This document shows, in pieces, positions 15,832 to 23,698 of a DNA stretch of 56,883 nt (position 1 is the first letter of the stretch; every line of letters begins with the position of its first letter). The stretch lies in assembly GCF_040394755.1 (NCBI RefSeq), contig NZ_JBEBRQ010000016.1. One strand, 5' to 3'. The translations under genes were made by a program, and so were the position numbers. The DNA comes from Castellaniella defragrans_A. GTDB lineage: Bacteria; Pseudomonadota; Gammaproteobacteria; Burkholderiales; Burkholderiaceae_B. Below the pieces are notes generated by a model. It did not search any database. It saw only the letters and a list, made by a program, of their open reading frames with translations, and was not told where the DNA came from.

Positions 15832-15879
15832 GGAATGGTATGTTACGAGTTCCTACACACGTAACTTACCGGAGAAAAC

Positions 15880-16227
15880 ATGATCAATGGATTTTGGACT
15901 GTCGCATTTCAAGCACCAGGGGACGCTGGCGCTGGGGTCGTGGCAATCAACAACAACGAAATCATGGGCGGCGACACATCATTTAGCTATGTCGGGCCAA
16001 TTACGAAAACAGACGATGGTTCCATTGCCGGAAATCTGCATATCAAACGGCACAGCGACCTCTTGCCATCCCTGATCCCTGGCAAGGACGACTACTTTCT
16101 ACATGTGTCTGGAAAGGTCGTCGGTGACTCCTTCACTTTAACCGGCAGATTTACTGACGGGCCGTCCCCCCATCCTACTATTGCGATCCAGGGGAAACGA
16201 AGGCTGCCGGTTCTAGGTCGAGACTGA
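15880..16227 (+). CDS. GrlR-like regulatory protein
   Basis: A 115-residue all-beta protein with MINGFWTVAFQAPGDAGAGVV, the stretch IMGGDTSFSYVGPI and DGSIAGNLHIKRH, closely following the GrlR fold family. In pathogenic E. coli GrlR binds the activator GrlA and represses the LEE type III secretion genes. Here it stands alone on the plus strand inside the minus-strand tail operon, so it is an added gene that may act on a host regulator. GGAG is six bases before ATG 15880, and a dyad GTTACG/CGTAAC (15842-15865) lies upstream. The partner is unknown. Confidence 0.75.
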   Translation: MINGFWTVAFQAPGDAGAGVVAINNNEIMGGDTSFSYVGPITKTDDGSIAGNLHIKRHSDLLPSLIPGKDDYFLHVSGKVVGDSFTLTGRFTDGPSPHPTIAIQGKRRLPVLGRD

Positions 16228-16296
16228 GGGACGCTTCGGGCGGAAGATGTCATCTTCCGCCCCCTTGTCTGTGCCGCCGAAAGTTGCATTACGCAT
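16213..16296 (-). CDS. possible 27-residue peptide downstream of tape measure
   Basis: After the tape measure stop, AGGAG lies eight bases before ATG 16296, opening a 27-codon frame (MRNATFGGTDKG... ending RPSVST). The site is better than many in this operon and the frame sits in the late transcript. Its end overlaps the GrlR-like gene tail-to-tail by 15 bases and includes a palindrome. It has no known relatives that I recall. Confidence 0.4.
   Translation of the reverse strand: MRNATFGGTDKGAEDDIFRPKRPSVST
16238..16262. terminator. symmetric hairpin after the GrlR-like gene
   Basis: GGGCGGAAGATG and CATCTTCCGCCC flank a single T, giving a long stem (in practice 11 pairs and a 3-base loop). 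There is no good T run on the plus strand, so termination is uncertain; it lies inside the small minus-strand frame. Confidence 0.5.
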
Positions 16297-16347
16297 ATTC
16301 AATCTCCTGTTTAAGCAAATCACGCAATCCACACCGAGCCAGAGGCA

Positions 16348-19116
16348 TTACAGCCCTCGCCTTAATGTCTGCCCCAGGCGCCCGTTCTTCTTGATGTCGC
16401 CCATTACGATGTCAATCACCATGCGGCCCATTTCGTCCATTCGCACCTTGGGCTGACCCTGTGGCTCTTGCGGGGTGCCGGTGTTGGTGATGTTGATGAT
16501 GGGAGCCTGGGATGCGCCGCCACCAGCCGCGAGCGCCGGCGCACCCACCAATCCCCCGCTGGCATACCCACGGTTCATCCGGTTCAATGTACCCACACCG
16601 ATCCGGCGCGTGGCCTCTTGATTTAGGACGTACTCGCCCTTGTGGACGATGCCGGCGGGCTCGTACTTTCCGCCCGGGCCGGTGTAGCCGCCGGTTGCGA
16701 AAGGGATTGTGGCTATGCCTTGCAGCTGGTTTCCGCCGAATAGGCTGCCCAATCCACTGCCAAGAGCATTGGCGATCGGCCCAAGCACAGACTGGCGAAT
16801 GGCAATCCTCATCAGGTCCGCGATGACGCTGTTGGCAAGATCCGAAAATGATGCCTTGCCGGTCATTGCGAACTCGACCCAGGCATCTTCCATTCCCTGA
16901 AACGACTTCGTGGCAAGCGATTCCATGCCTTTGAATGCGTTCGACGCCTCATCAGCATAATTCGCAAGCCCATGCGAGGCCCCCAGGGTCCAGCTCGATT
17001 GCAACTGGTCGACCGCATCGTAATAGCTTTGCTGCATCGCAAGGCGGCGTTCAAGCTCTGCCTGAATCGCGGCGGTGCCCTGCTTGTACGCATCCGATTC
17101 GAGGGTGCCGCTTTTCGCGGCGATCTTCGTCAGGTCGTCCTGATACTTCTTGAATTCCCTGTAGATGGCCCGCTGTGCCTGGACCTGTTCCAGGGCCTTA
17201 TCGCCCAATCCGAGCGCATCCAGTGTGCGCTGGTACTGCTCATTCATGGACTGGCGCGAGGACGCCATTTGTTCCGCGATCTGCGCCGACCGCTGATCGA
17301 GGTCAATGAGGGCTTTCTTGGCCTCGGCCTCGCGCTCGACCGCGGCATTGATCTGGTACTGCGCGCGCAGCTTATCCTCGGCTGCCAGGATCGACTTTTC
17401 GTCAGCCGTGAGGGTCTGCTTGATCTTGATGTCGGCGATTTGCTGCTCGAACTTCACCAGGCCAGCCTGGGCCGAGGTCAGTTTTTCCGTGCTATTGGCC
17501 TGGGCGCGAAGCGCGGCCTCCTGCTCGCGCAGGGACATAAGCATACGGGTGGCGGCGTCGTTCTTTGGACCGCCCTTCTCTTTGTTCTTCTCTCGATACG
17601 CGGTAATCAGTTGCTCGATTTCTAACTCAGATTTTCCGGCCTCAAGACCGACCTTGCGGATGCGGGCAATTTCCTTCTCCGCTGCCGCTTGCTTTGACAG
17701 GTTGCCTTGAACAATCTTGTCGAATTCCTCTCTGGCCGCCTGCTGACGCTTAATATCGTCCTTGTTCCTTTTGTTGGCATCGGCCATGAACGCTTCGCCA
17801 GCGTCTTTGCTCGTGGTCTCAACGAGAGCGGCGCGCACCTCTCTGATCTGTCGAATTGCCTCTATGGCAGCCTTTTTGTCATGCCCCGGCATGGGCATGT
17901 TTTTGATGCTTTCTTCCGTCGCATCCACCGACAAACGAAGCGACTGGAGTGTCAACTCGTACCGTTTGATACTGGACTCAGCCGCCGAAATAATTTCCTG
18001 AGTCGTGCTGTCCCGTCCGACATCCTTCATGGCATCCCAAGCTTCTTTTGCGACCCTGGTTACCGCATTCCACGCCCTTTCGACGTAACCAAGCGTGCCC
18101 TCAACCTCGTTCAGGCGCTCGTTTGTGGCGCGGGCATAGGTTTCTTGGGCAAGACGCGCGGCCTCCTGCGTCCGACCCTGTGCCTCCAGCGCGCTGATCT
18201 GCTCATAAACGGAAGTCGTCAGGAAGCCGTAGGTGTTGTTCAGTTCGACTGCGGCCTTCGTCGGTTTGTCAGCCAACGCGGCAAACTCATTCACCACATC
18301 GCCAATCTCTCTTCCCAATATCTGATTCGATCGAATTGCGACCTCGGAAACCATCTCGAATTGCGCGCTGGCGATCTTGCCAGACTTGGCGATTTCGGTC
18401 AGCGCCTCAACTGCTTTCCCTCTTGTCACCCCGCTCAGGTCATCCATTCGCGCTGCCATTTCCGACAGGCTGTTCGTCGTCAGACCAATAGCATTCCAGG
18501 TCATGATGAAATGCTTGTTGGCCTCGTTCATTTCGCTGGCGCCAGAGCGCCAAGCGATCACAAGCCCGGTCGCCGCAGCGGCAGCAAGCGTATACGGATT
18601 GACCAAATTAAGCACCGCGCCACCCAGCGCCTTGGCCGCGGGCACTATGCCGCCGAACACATCCTTTAACTGACCGCCCTGCTGCAACAGCACCGTCAGC
18701 GGGCGCTGGCCGCTTTGCAGGCCCACGATAATGTCGGTCAGCTGCGCAGGCACTTGGCGCAGTGCAGCCGCTTCCTGTTTTACGGACAGGCCGTATTTGT
18801 TGAACTGAATGCCGGCGCTTTGGGCGGCAGAGGCGTTCCCCTTCAGCCGCTTCGTCACCTCATCGAGCAACGGACCGCTCGCCTTCAACTGCGCGTTGTA
18901 CGCAACCTGCTGGGCACGGGTCATGCCTACTGTATCAGCTTGACGCACCAGCGCATCGATGCGGCGCTTTTCGGCGGCGCTCAGCTTGGAATATTGCGCC
19001 TGCGCATCCTTCGACATGCCCGCAATGCTGGCTTTCGCGCGCGCGACGGCTGCCTCCACGCCACTTGCATCAGCCGTCAGGTCAATGCGCCCTGTGGCGG
19101 TGGTCTGATCTGCCAT
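16348..19116 (-). CDS. tail length tape measure protein
   Basis: At 922 residues it has the usual make-up: coiled-coil rich N-terminal third with the conserved LRQVPAQLTDIIVGLQSGQRPLTVLLQQGGQLKDVFGG region shortened here to its hallmark QSGQRP (about residue 135), hydrophobic helices near 150-185, long coiled coils (390-700), and the C-terminal FATGGYTGPG / IVHKGEYVLN region seen in lambda gpH-type proteins. It sets tail length and is delivered on DNA entry. Preceded by the G/GT chaperone genes and one lipoprotein gene. Confidence 0.92.
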   Translation of the reverse strand: MADQTTATGRIDLTADASGVEAAVARAKASIAGMSKDAQAQYSKLSAAEKRRIDALVRQADTVGMTRAQQVAYNAQLKASGPLLDEVTKRLKGNASAAQSAGIQFNKYGLSVKQEAAALRQVPAQLTDIIVGLQSGQRPLTVLLQQGGQLKDVFGGIVPAAKALGGAVLNLVNPYTLAAAAATGLVIAWRSGASEMNEANKHFIMTWNAIGLTTNSLSEMAARMDDLSGVTRGKAVEALTEIAKSGKIASAQFEMVSEVAIRSNQILGREIGDVVNEFAALADKPTKAAVELNNTYGFLTTSVYEQISALEAQGRTQEAARLAQETYARATNERLNEVEGTLGYVERAWNAVTRVAKEAWDAMKDVGRDSTTQEIISAAESSIKRYELTLQSLRLSVDATEESIKNMPMPGHDKKAAIEAIRQIREVRAALVETTSKDAGEAFMADANKRNKDDIKRQQAAREEFDKIVQGNLSKQAAAEKEIARIRKVGLEAGKSELEIEQLITAYREKNKEKGGPKNDAATRMLMSLREQEAALRAQANSTEKLTSAQAGLVKFEQQIADIKIKQTLTADEKSILAAEDKLRAQYQINAAVEREAEAKKALIDLDQRSAQIAEQMASSRQSMNEQYQRTLDALGLGDKALEQVQAQRAIYREFKKYQDDLTKIAAKSGTLESDAYKQGTAAIQAELERRLAMQQSYYDAVDQLQSSWTLGASHGLANYADEASNAFKGMESLATKSFQGMEDAWVEFAMTGKASFSDLANSVIADLMRIAIRQSVLGPIANALGSGLGSLFGGNQLQGIATIPFATGGYTGPGGKYEPAGIVHKGEYVLNQEATRRIGVGTLNRMNRGYASGGLVGAPALAAGGGASQAPIINITNTGTPQEPQGQPKVRMDEMGRMVIDIVMGDIKKNGRLGQTLRRGL

Positions 19117-19135
19117 TTCTTTTGCCCATGAAAAA

Positions 19136-19155
19136 GCCCCGCGTTATGGCGGGGC
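19136..19155 (-). terminator. hairpin + U tract directly before a ribosome site (4 of 8)
   Basis: On the minus strand GCCCCGC / GCGGGGC with loop CATAAC is followed by TTTTT, between the lipoprotein gene and the tape measure start at 19116. It is the most terminator-like of the set. Confidence 0.7.
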
Positions 19156-19213
19156 CTATGAAGCTGAAAATTTATCTATTTACAAGCGGTCTGACACCGC
19201 TCCGCTCATATCA

Positions 19214-19753
19214 TTATCTATTCATAATGAGAATATCGGATGCGGCATTATTAACCTTTGCCCTAGCGGCTAATGCGCCACCTTGGCGAAGCGCGCCGAC
19301 CTGCCAAAGCACATGTGTGAGGACATAGTAATCACCATCCTTTATGGCGGTGAATGTGAACTCTCCTTTGCCATCACACTTTATTGTGCGTGCAATTTCT
19401 TTGTACGCCGGAAAGTCCGGGGAAAATTCGATGCGTTCCCCCAGGAGATTCCTGATATCACTGTAGACAGTTTCACCAGCGCCGGGAGCATGCCCATACA
19501 CACGAGAAAGCCTCTCAGTCGCGTAATCCGTAACCGGGATTAGCATTACATCACTACCGGCGCACGTCACAACACCACCGCCCTGCTGACGCATAAAGGC
19601 ATTTCCACGCAGAACCCCGCCCCCTGGCTGCATCTGCTCAGATGCAGCTTGCTCATCAAACGGAGCAGACACCGTATACTTGGCAACCTTTTGCGGGACA
19701 GCGCATCCCGCAATGCCTATCGCGAGCAAAGCGGTGGCAACAGCTTTCAACAT
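19214..19753 (-). CDS. lipoprotein with carboxypeptidase-regulatory-like domain
   Basis: The start MLKAV (ATG 19753) has GGGAGGG close upstream and opens a short signal with lipobox IAGC (about residues 14-17). The mature part has GGGVVTCAGSDVMLIPVT and DGKGEFTFTAIKDGDYYV, recalling carboxypeptidase-regulatory-like beta sandwiches. It would sit in the envelope. A lipoprotein between tail chaperones and tape measure is unexpected in a lambda-type tail operon and suggests a lysogenic conversion or superinfection exclusion role; that is inference. Confidence 0.7.
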   Translation of the reverse strand: MLKAVATALLAIGIAGCAVPQKVAKYTVSAPFDEQAASEQMQPGGGVLRGNAFMRQQGGGVVTCAGSDVMLIPVTDYATERLSRVYGHAPGAGETVYSDIRNLLGERIEFSPDFPAYKEIARTIKCDGKGEFTFTAIKDGDYYVLTHVLWQVGALRQGGALAARAKVNNAASDILIMNR

Positions 19754-19791
19754 ATACCCTCCCGGTATCATTTTGACACCAAGATCATACC

Positions 19792-20420
19792 CTACCCGCC
19801 CTCGTACACCTTCTCCAGCACCGCATCCTCGATCACCCGGATGCCGTCCATGATCTGCTCACGGTCATCGTCCTGGACATCACTGCGGTCGAGGTCAGCA
19901 AGCAAGACGGCATAGTTCAGCCCTGTCGGCCCGCCCGGCCCCTGAATCCACTGCGAGCGGTAGCGGATGTACAGGTCGATGGCGGGCCAGCTCTCAGGCC
20001 AGACATCGACATGCGGCTCCCTGTAGTGCTTGGGTTTCAGGCCGGTGCCCTTCAACTGGTCGGCGGTCGGGCGCTTCCACATCAGCGCCCGAACCGCCGC
20101 CCTCAGTTTCCCTCCAGGGCCACCTGCCGGAACTTGTGAAAGCCCTGCAAGATGGCATCGCACATGCCGGGACGTTCATCCTCCATTTCGAGGATGCCCT
20201 CCTGGGACAAGGAGTAATCGCTATCCCACTCCTTCACCACGAACAGCACCATAGCGGGCAGAAACGGCTCCTTGGTGCCCTTCAGTTCGTCCACCCTGCC
20301 CTGGAGCTCACTCGGCTTGCGATTGTGATACACAATGTCGAGCGTGTTGGTTTCCCCGCCGCCCACGATTTCCAGCTTGGCGGGGATGGTCTTGGGTGCG
20401 TTGCCTTTCTTGATCGCCAT
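19792..20420 (-). CDS. tail assembly chaperone GT (by -1 frameshift)
   Basis: Frameshifting at GGGAAAC joins the 105-residue G protein to a 104-residue DUF1799-like extension, giving about 209 residues. The extension has WPESWPAIDLYIRYRSQW and GGPTGLNYAVLLADLD, the DUF1799 pattern seen in the T part of siphophage chaperones. In lambda, gpG and gpGT load the tape measure protein with tail tube subunits, and the T part is made only by frameshifting. The T frame lacks its own ribosome site. Confidence 0.8.
20103..20420 (-). CDS. tail assembly chaperone G
   Basis: The 105-residue product of the unshifted frame (MAIKKGNAPKTI... ending ALEGN). Its ATG overlaps the tail tube stop (TAATG). Size, mixed alpha/beta content and place between major tail and tape measure genes fit lambda gpG. 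The last two sense codons are GGA AAC, directly before TGA, which form the slippery site. Confidence 0.85.
   Translation of the reverse strand: MAIKKGNAPKTIPAKLEIVGGGETNTLDIVYHNRKPSELQGRVDELKGTKEPFLPAMVLFVVKEWDSDYSLSQEGILEMEDERPGMCDAILQGFHKFRQVALEGN
20106..20112 (-). promoter_or_regulatory. -1 ribosomal frameshift site GGGAAAC
   Basis: Read on the minus strand, the heptamer G GGA AAC in the G frame fits X XXY YYZ and lies immediately before the TGA stop (20105-20103). Slippage to GGG AAA continues into the DUF1799-like frame. Confidence 0.8.
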
Positions 20421-21079
20421 TACGCCGCCGCCTCAATCAGGGTGCCTTCCGTGCCCAACAGATAGAAGTTCACCGCGTTCTTGATGGGATTGCCCGACTG
20501 CATGTTCAGGCCCGGGTTGAAGTGCAGGTAGCCATACTCGTAGATCGTATCGCCACCGGGCAGAACGATCCGGATCACCACCGGCTTGCGCTTGCGAGTC
20601 ACAGCCTTCGCAGCAGCGAACCACGGAAGATCCTTGTCGTAATCCAGCGGCAAGGCATAGGACCTGGCGGTTTGCCCGATGGGAACCTGGAACTCCTGGC
20701 CGAGCGGGTCTTCCAGCCACTTGCCGGTGTAGGTCTGCGGCTCGCCGCCGGAGCTGGTGAGCTCGCCCTGCTGGCTGAAGTCCACGAAGTCCGATGCAAT
20801 CAGCACCGACCCGACACCCCGGCCAGCAGGGAACAGTTCAGTGTCGGTTGTGTCGATGCCGAGGATTTCGGTCTCTCCGGTCGAGGTTGCTCCGGCCACC
20901 GCAACCCGGTTATTCAGCGACGGCCAGCCGGACTGAAATGCCAGGATGTCGCCCTCGACGATGGCGCCGGTATGCGTGATTTCGGGAATGGTTGCGTTGG
21001 TGATGGCCGAGAAGGCGATCGGCGCGGACAAGACCGTGGAAAAGCCGATTACCGAGCCGTCAGGAAATTTAAGCGCCAT
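20420..21079 (-). CDS. major tail tube protein
   Basis: The 219-residue protein starts MALKFPDGSVIGFST (ATG 21079, with GGAG upstream). The region TNATIPEITHTGAIVEGDILAF and the later GNPIKNAVNFYLLGTEG match phage tail tube proteins with an Ig-like insertion. It would be the most abundant tail protein. A hairpin with a U tract stands directly before its ribosome site. It is followed by coupled chaperone genes. Confidence 0.82.
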   Translation of the reverse strand: MALKFPDGSVIGFSTVLSAPIAFSAITNATIPEITHTGAIVEGDILAFQSGWPSLNNRVAVAGATSTGETEILGIDTTDTELFPAGRGVGSVLIASDFVDFSQQGELTSSGGEPQTYTGKWLEDPLGQEFQVPIGQTARSYALPLDYDKDLPWFAAAKAVTRKRKPVVIRIVLPGGDTIYEYGYLHFNPGLNMQSGNPIKNAVNFYLLGTEGTLIEAAA

Positions 21080-21100
21080 GTCGATGCTCCAATGAAAAAA

Positions 21101-21115
21101 GCCGCGCATGGCGGC
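21101..21115 (-). terminator. hairpin + U tract directly before a ribosome site (5 of 8)
   Basis: On the minus strand GCCGC / GCGGC with a 5-base loop is followed by TTTTTTCATTGGAGC of the tail tube gene; the TTTTTCATTGGAGC part is identical at 31862-31880. Confidence 0.65.
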
Positions 21116-21138
21116 ATAGATAAAACAACAGAAAGTAG

Positions 21139-21504
21139 TTATCGAGCCCTGATCCAGATTCCAAAATCCTGGCGGGTTCCGTACAGCTTCAGGTTTTCTT
21201 CGTACAGGCTCGCGGCCTGGCCCATCGTCTCAGCCGCGGCGAATGCCACTCCATCCCCGATGATGCGCTGGCGCACCTGCAAGGCCAACGCATTGGCGTC
21301 CGCCCGGCTTCTGGCCCAGCAGTTGACCTGGATGCGGTAATGCTCGCTGTCGGGCAACTTGCGCTCCAGGTAGTCGTATGCCCTGCCGCCCACGCCCTGA
21401 TACACGATGCACGGAAACTGCGGCGCATCAGGCGTCGTGTCCGGGTAGCATCGGCCATCAACCAGCGATTTCAGCAGGCTGAACAGTTCCGCTTCCACTG
21501 CCAT
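21139..21504 (-). CDS. DUF3168 tail completion protein
   Basis: The 121-residue protein has FPCIVYQGVGGRAYDY and the central YRIQVNCWARSRADANAL, the DUF3168 signature. The family is found in the tail terminator position (lambda gpU) between gp10-like and tail tube genes, as here. Its start overlaps the gp10-like gene by 47 bases. Confidence 0.8.
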   Translation of the reverse strand: MAVEAELFSLLKSLVDGRCYPDTTPDAPQFPCIVYQGVGGRAYDYLERKLPDSEHYRIQVNCWARSRADANALALQVRQRIIGDGVAFAAAETMGQAASLYEENLKLYGTRQDFGIWIRAR

Positions 21505-22048
21505 TTGCGTATTGCTCCAAGATTGATGGGTTGGTCAGGATCTCGGCCATGCGCTCGCGGCCACGGTCGAGGCCGGCCTGCAGGGCGATGTTGATCACTG
21601 CGTCATAGGCGGGGCGAAGGAATGGATACGCTGGCGTCCAGACAGGAACAAGCTCCTTGCCAGGCCCTTGGTGGCTTGATTCGCCGTCGCCTTTCGTCCG
21701 CCCCGGCCTGAGCGAATTCATCCATCCGCCTTCCCCGTTCGGGCGGTTGTATCGCCAGTGCCCAAATTCGAGTAAGTGTCCGTGCGGCGCCTTCGATGCG
21801 TTCCACGTAACTGAGTATGTGAACTGGCCGTTTTCAGGGTTTGACCTGTCCTCCGAGAAAGCCAAATAAATCGCGTCTCTCAGCGTCCCGGACTGTGCCG
21901 GCGCGCGCGCCTTGGCTTCGTCCCGGACAATCTTTCCAGCCGCCACTATGATCGACCTCGGTAAATGCTGCTTTGCGACCTCCGCCAGCCCATCAAGCCG
22001 CTTGAACGCTTCCTCGAAGTCGAACTTGATGGCGGACTCAACCATCAT
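21458..22048 (-). CDS. HK97 gp10-like head-tail/tail completion protein
   Basis: About 196 residues; contains AAGKIVRDEAKARAPAQSGTLRDAI, GHLLEFGHW and PAYPFLRPAYD, all typical of the HK97 gp10 (lambda Z-like) family that finishes the head-facing end of the tail. ATG 22048 (or 22045) follows AGGGCGG and overlaps the head closure stop. An extension of the frame upstream lies in that gene and is not needed. Confidence 0.8.
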   Translation of the reverse strand: MMVESAIKFDFEEAFKRLDGLAEVAKQHLPRSIIVAAGKIVRDEAKARAPAQSGTLRDAIYLAFSEDRSNPENGQFTYSVTWNASKAPHGHLLEFGHWRYNRPNGEGGWMNSLRPGRTKGDGESSHQGPGKELVPVWTPAYPFLRPAYDAVINIALQAGLDRGRERMAEILTNPSILEQYANGSGSGTVQPAEIAG

Positions 22049-22379
22049 TGCCGCCCTGCTCGCACACGATATCTGTCCACTCATGTCCGGCAATGTCGTG
22101 GCGGATTTGTTTGATGTCGAAATTCATCCCGCCATAGACCACGCGCATATCGTCATTAATTGACGTTCGATAGCGAATGCGAAAGCTGTATGAATTGGCC
22201 GACATCGCCACCCCATCCTGATTGGCTGTCTGACGGGCAACGGCCATCCCGGACTGTGTTTTCACCCAGGCCCACACCTTGATTACATCGACCCAGGCAT
22301 CAATAGGCTGACCTGCCGCATCCTGAGCCTGATCTCGCCTTTGGATCAAGATTCGACGGTTTAGGGTGCCAGCTCTCAT
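22038..22379 (-). CDS. head closure protein (SPP1 gp16-like)
   Basis: Starting at MRAGTLNRRILIQRR (ATG 22379, overlapping the previous stop as ATGA), the 113-residue protein has VKVWAWVKT-type beta strands and SYSFRIRYR, as in head closure proteins of the SPP1 gp16/HK97 family. It would plug the connector before tail joining. Confidence 0.8.
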   Translation of the reverse strand: MRAGTLNRRILIQRRDQAQDAAGQPIDAWVDVIKVWAWVKTQSGMAVARQTANQDGVAMSANSYSFRIRYRTSINDDMRVVYGGMNFDIKQIRHDIAGHEWTDIVCEQGGNDG

Positions 22380-22909
22380 AACGCGTCTTCCAATGCCATG
22401 CGCCGAAAACAAGTCAGCGCTGTTTCTCGTGTGCAGTTGATGAAATCCACATGGGCGAACCGGGGCCGCAGGCCAGCGAATCGTGCGGGCCATTCGGCAA
22501 CCGCGCCAGCGTTTTCCATCCCCGCTGGATGATCCTCATGCCAATGACGCCTGCCGCCTGTGTGCTGCATGTCGTAGCCCAGCAAGATGACGCGATCCGC
22601 CTTCTTTTTCAGCACGGCTAGCTCAATGGCCTGAAATCCGCTGTTCTCGAAGTCGCGCGCCTCAAAAAGATTGATACCGAATCGCTCCGCCGCATCGCGG
22701 CTGGCCGTCCAGCACTCGCCCATGATGGCCCTTGCCGCCCTGCCGTACTGCGCCCACCAAGCGCGATCGCCGGCGTACAGGGCATTGGCGAACGGCGCGA
22801 GCAAATACGAGTTGTTCACTACGATGGTCATATGATCGGACGCCTTGACCAGGCCGCAGTCCGTGGCGGTCAGACTTGGCCCGCTGGCAATGCAAACGAC
22901 CGTCTTCAA
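22376..22909 (-). CDS. MptE-like Rossmann-fold phage protein
   Basis: The 177-residue protein begins MKTVVCIASGPSLTATDC, a nucleotide-binding type loop, then TIVVNNSYLLAPFANALYAGD and LLGYDMQHTGGRRHWHEDHP. This matches the MptE/DUF115-like group that I recall from several phages in this same position (annotated in some genomes as 'norphogenetic protein'). Relatives include pyrophosphokinase-like and glycosyltransferase-like enzymes; activity here is unknown. It sits between connector and head closure genes with four-base overlaps on both sides. Confidence 0.6.
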   Translation of the reverse strand: MKTVVCIASGPSLTATDCGLVKASDHMTIVVNNSYLLAPFANALYAGDRAWWAQYGRAARAIMGECWTASRDAAERFGINLFEARDFENSGFQAIELAVLKKKADRVILLGYDMQHTGGRRHWHEDHPAGMENAGAVAEWPARFAGLRPRFAHVDFINCTRETALTCFRRMALEDAL

Positions 22910-23421
22910 AACGGATTGGGGACTTCAATGGGAAGCAGTAGCGCATCAACGTAGCTTTTCGGCATCTCGTTGAATGCATTCGGACCGGATGTCATGATTT
23001 CCCGATGGTCATACATCCAGCCGCAGGCAAGCAATAGCCAACTTTTCACGGTTGGGTGCTGCGTCAGGTCCGTACCAGCAGTAAAGCGCACAACTGCCTC
23101 TTTGCCCTCATTGCCGGCGGACTGAACAATCGTCCTGCGCCCTTTCTCGACGAGAGTGAAAGCCACATCCGCGCCGTCGATCTTGACCGCCTCCACTAAC
23201 ACTACTTGGCCGACAGACAGCGCCGCGCCAAGCAAAATCGTCTCGGTAAACGTGCCTTTGCGAATGATCGACCCTGTTTTGCTTTCGGCAAGAGCTCGCG
23301 CGCCGGGGATGATCACGCCCTCAATGAGCGCGTCTTGGTCATCGCCATCGATATGGCTGTACAGCCTGACCTCGTCTAGAGTCAGCGGCTCGCCGTCTGT
23401 GTACGAAACCAGGGTTGCCAT
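22906..23421 (-). CDS. head-tail connector (HK97 gp6-like)
   Basis: The 171-residue protein has LTLDEVRLYSHIDGDDQDALIEGVIIPGARALAESKTG, matching the gp6/gp15 connector family that binds below the portal. The C-terminal WLLLACGWMYDHRE is also typical. It overlaps both neighbours by a few bases. Confidence 0.82.
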   Translation of the reverse strand: MATLVSYTDGEPLTLDEVRLYSHIDGDDQDALIEGVIIPGARALAESKTGSIIRKGTFTETILLGAALSVGQVVLVEAVKIDGADVAFTLVEKGRRTIVQSAGNEGKEAVVRFTAGTDLTQHPTVKSWLLLACGWMYDHREIMTSGPNAFNEMPKSYVDALLLPIEVPNPF

Positions 23422-23633
23422 TATTTGCGCTTGGCCCGAGAGGGTTTGTCTGCTGATTCTGTCGCCTGACCTGAGTCAGCCAAGCCGGCATCAACCTGCG
23501 GTGCGGGACTTTCGTTCCATCGCTTGCGAACAGCCACGCCCTTTTCAACCAGCACTTCGGCCACAGAAGGGTCAAAGCCCGCAATATCACCGGGACTGTA
23601 AGCGCCATGGTTCTTGATGAATTCAATGTGCAT
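23421..23633 (-). CDS. small protein between capsid and connector genes
   Basis: A 70-residue protein (MHIEFIKNHGAYSPGDIAGFDPSVAEVLVEKGVAV) with a compact N-terminal fold and a polar tail ending SRAKRK. Similar short proteins often follow HK97 capsid genes; their role is unclear. AGGAG precedes ATG 23633 and a hairpin with U tract stands before it. The stop overlaps the connector start. Confidence 0.7.
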   Translation of the reverse strand: MHIEFIKNHGAYSPGDIAGFDPSVAEVLVEKGVAVRKRWNESPAPQVDAGLADSGQATESADKPSRAKRK

Positions 23634-23653
23634 CGAGTTCTCCTAAAAGTGCC

Positions 23654-23677
23654 GGCCCGCCTGTGAAAGCGCGGGCC
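23654..23677 (-). terminator. hairpin + U tract directly before a ribosome site (6 of 8)
   Basis: On the minus strand GGCCCGC / GCGGGCC with a 10-base loop is followed after five bases by TTTT and AGGAG of the gene at 23633. Confidence 0.55.
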
Positions 23678-23698
23678 TGGCGCCTTATGCCTTGTGGC

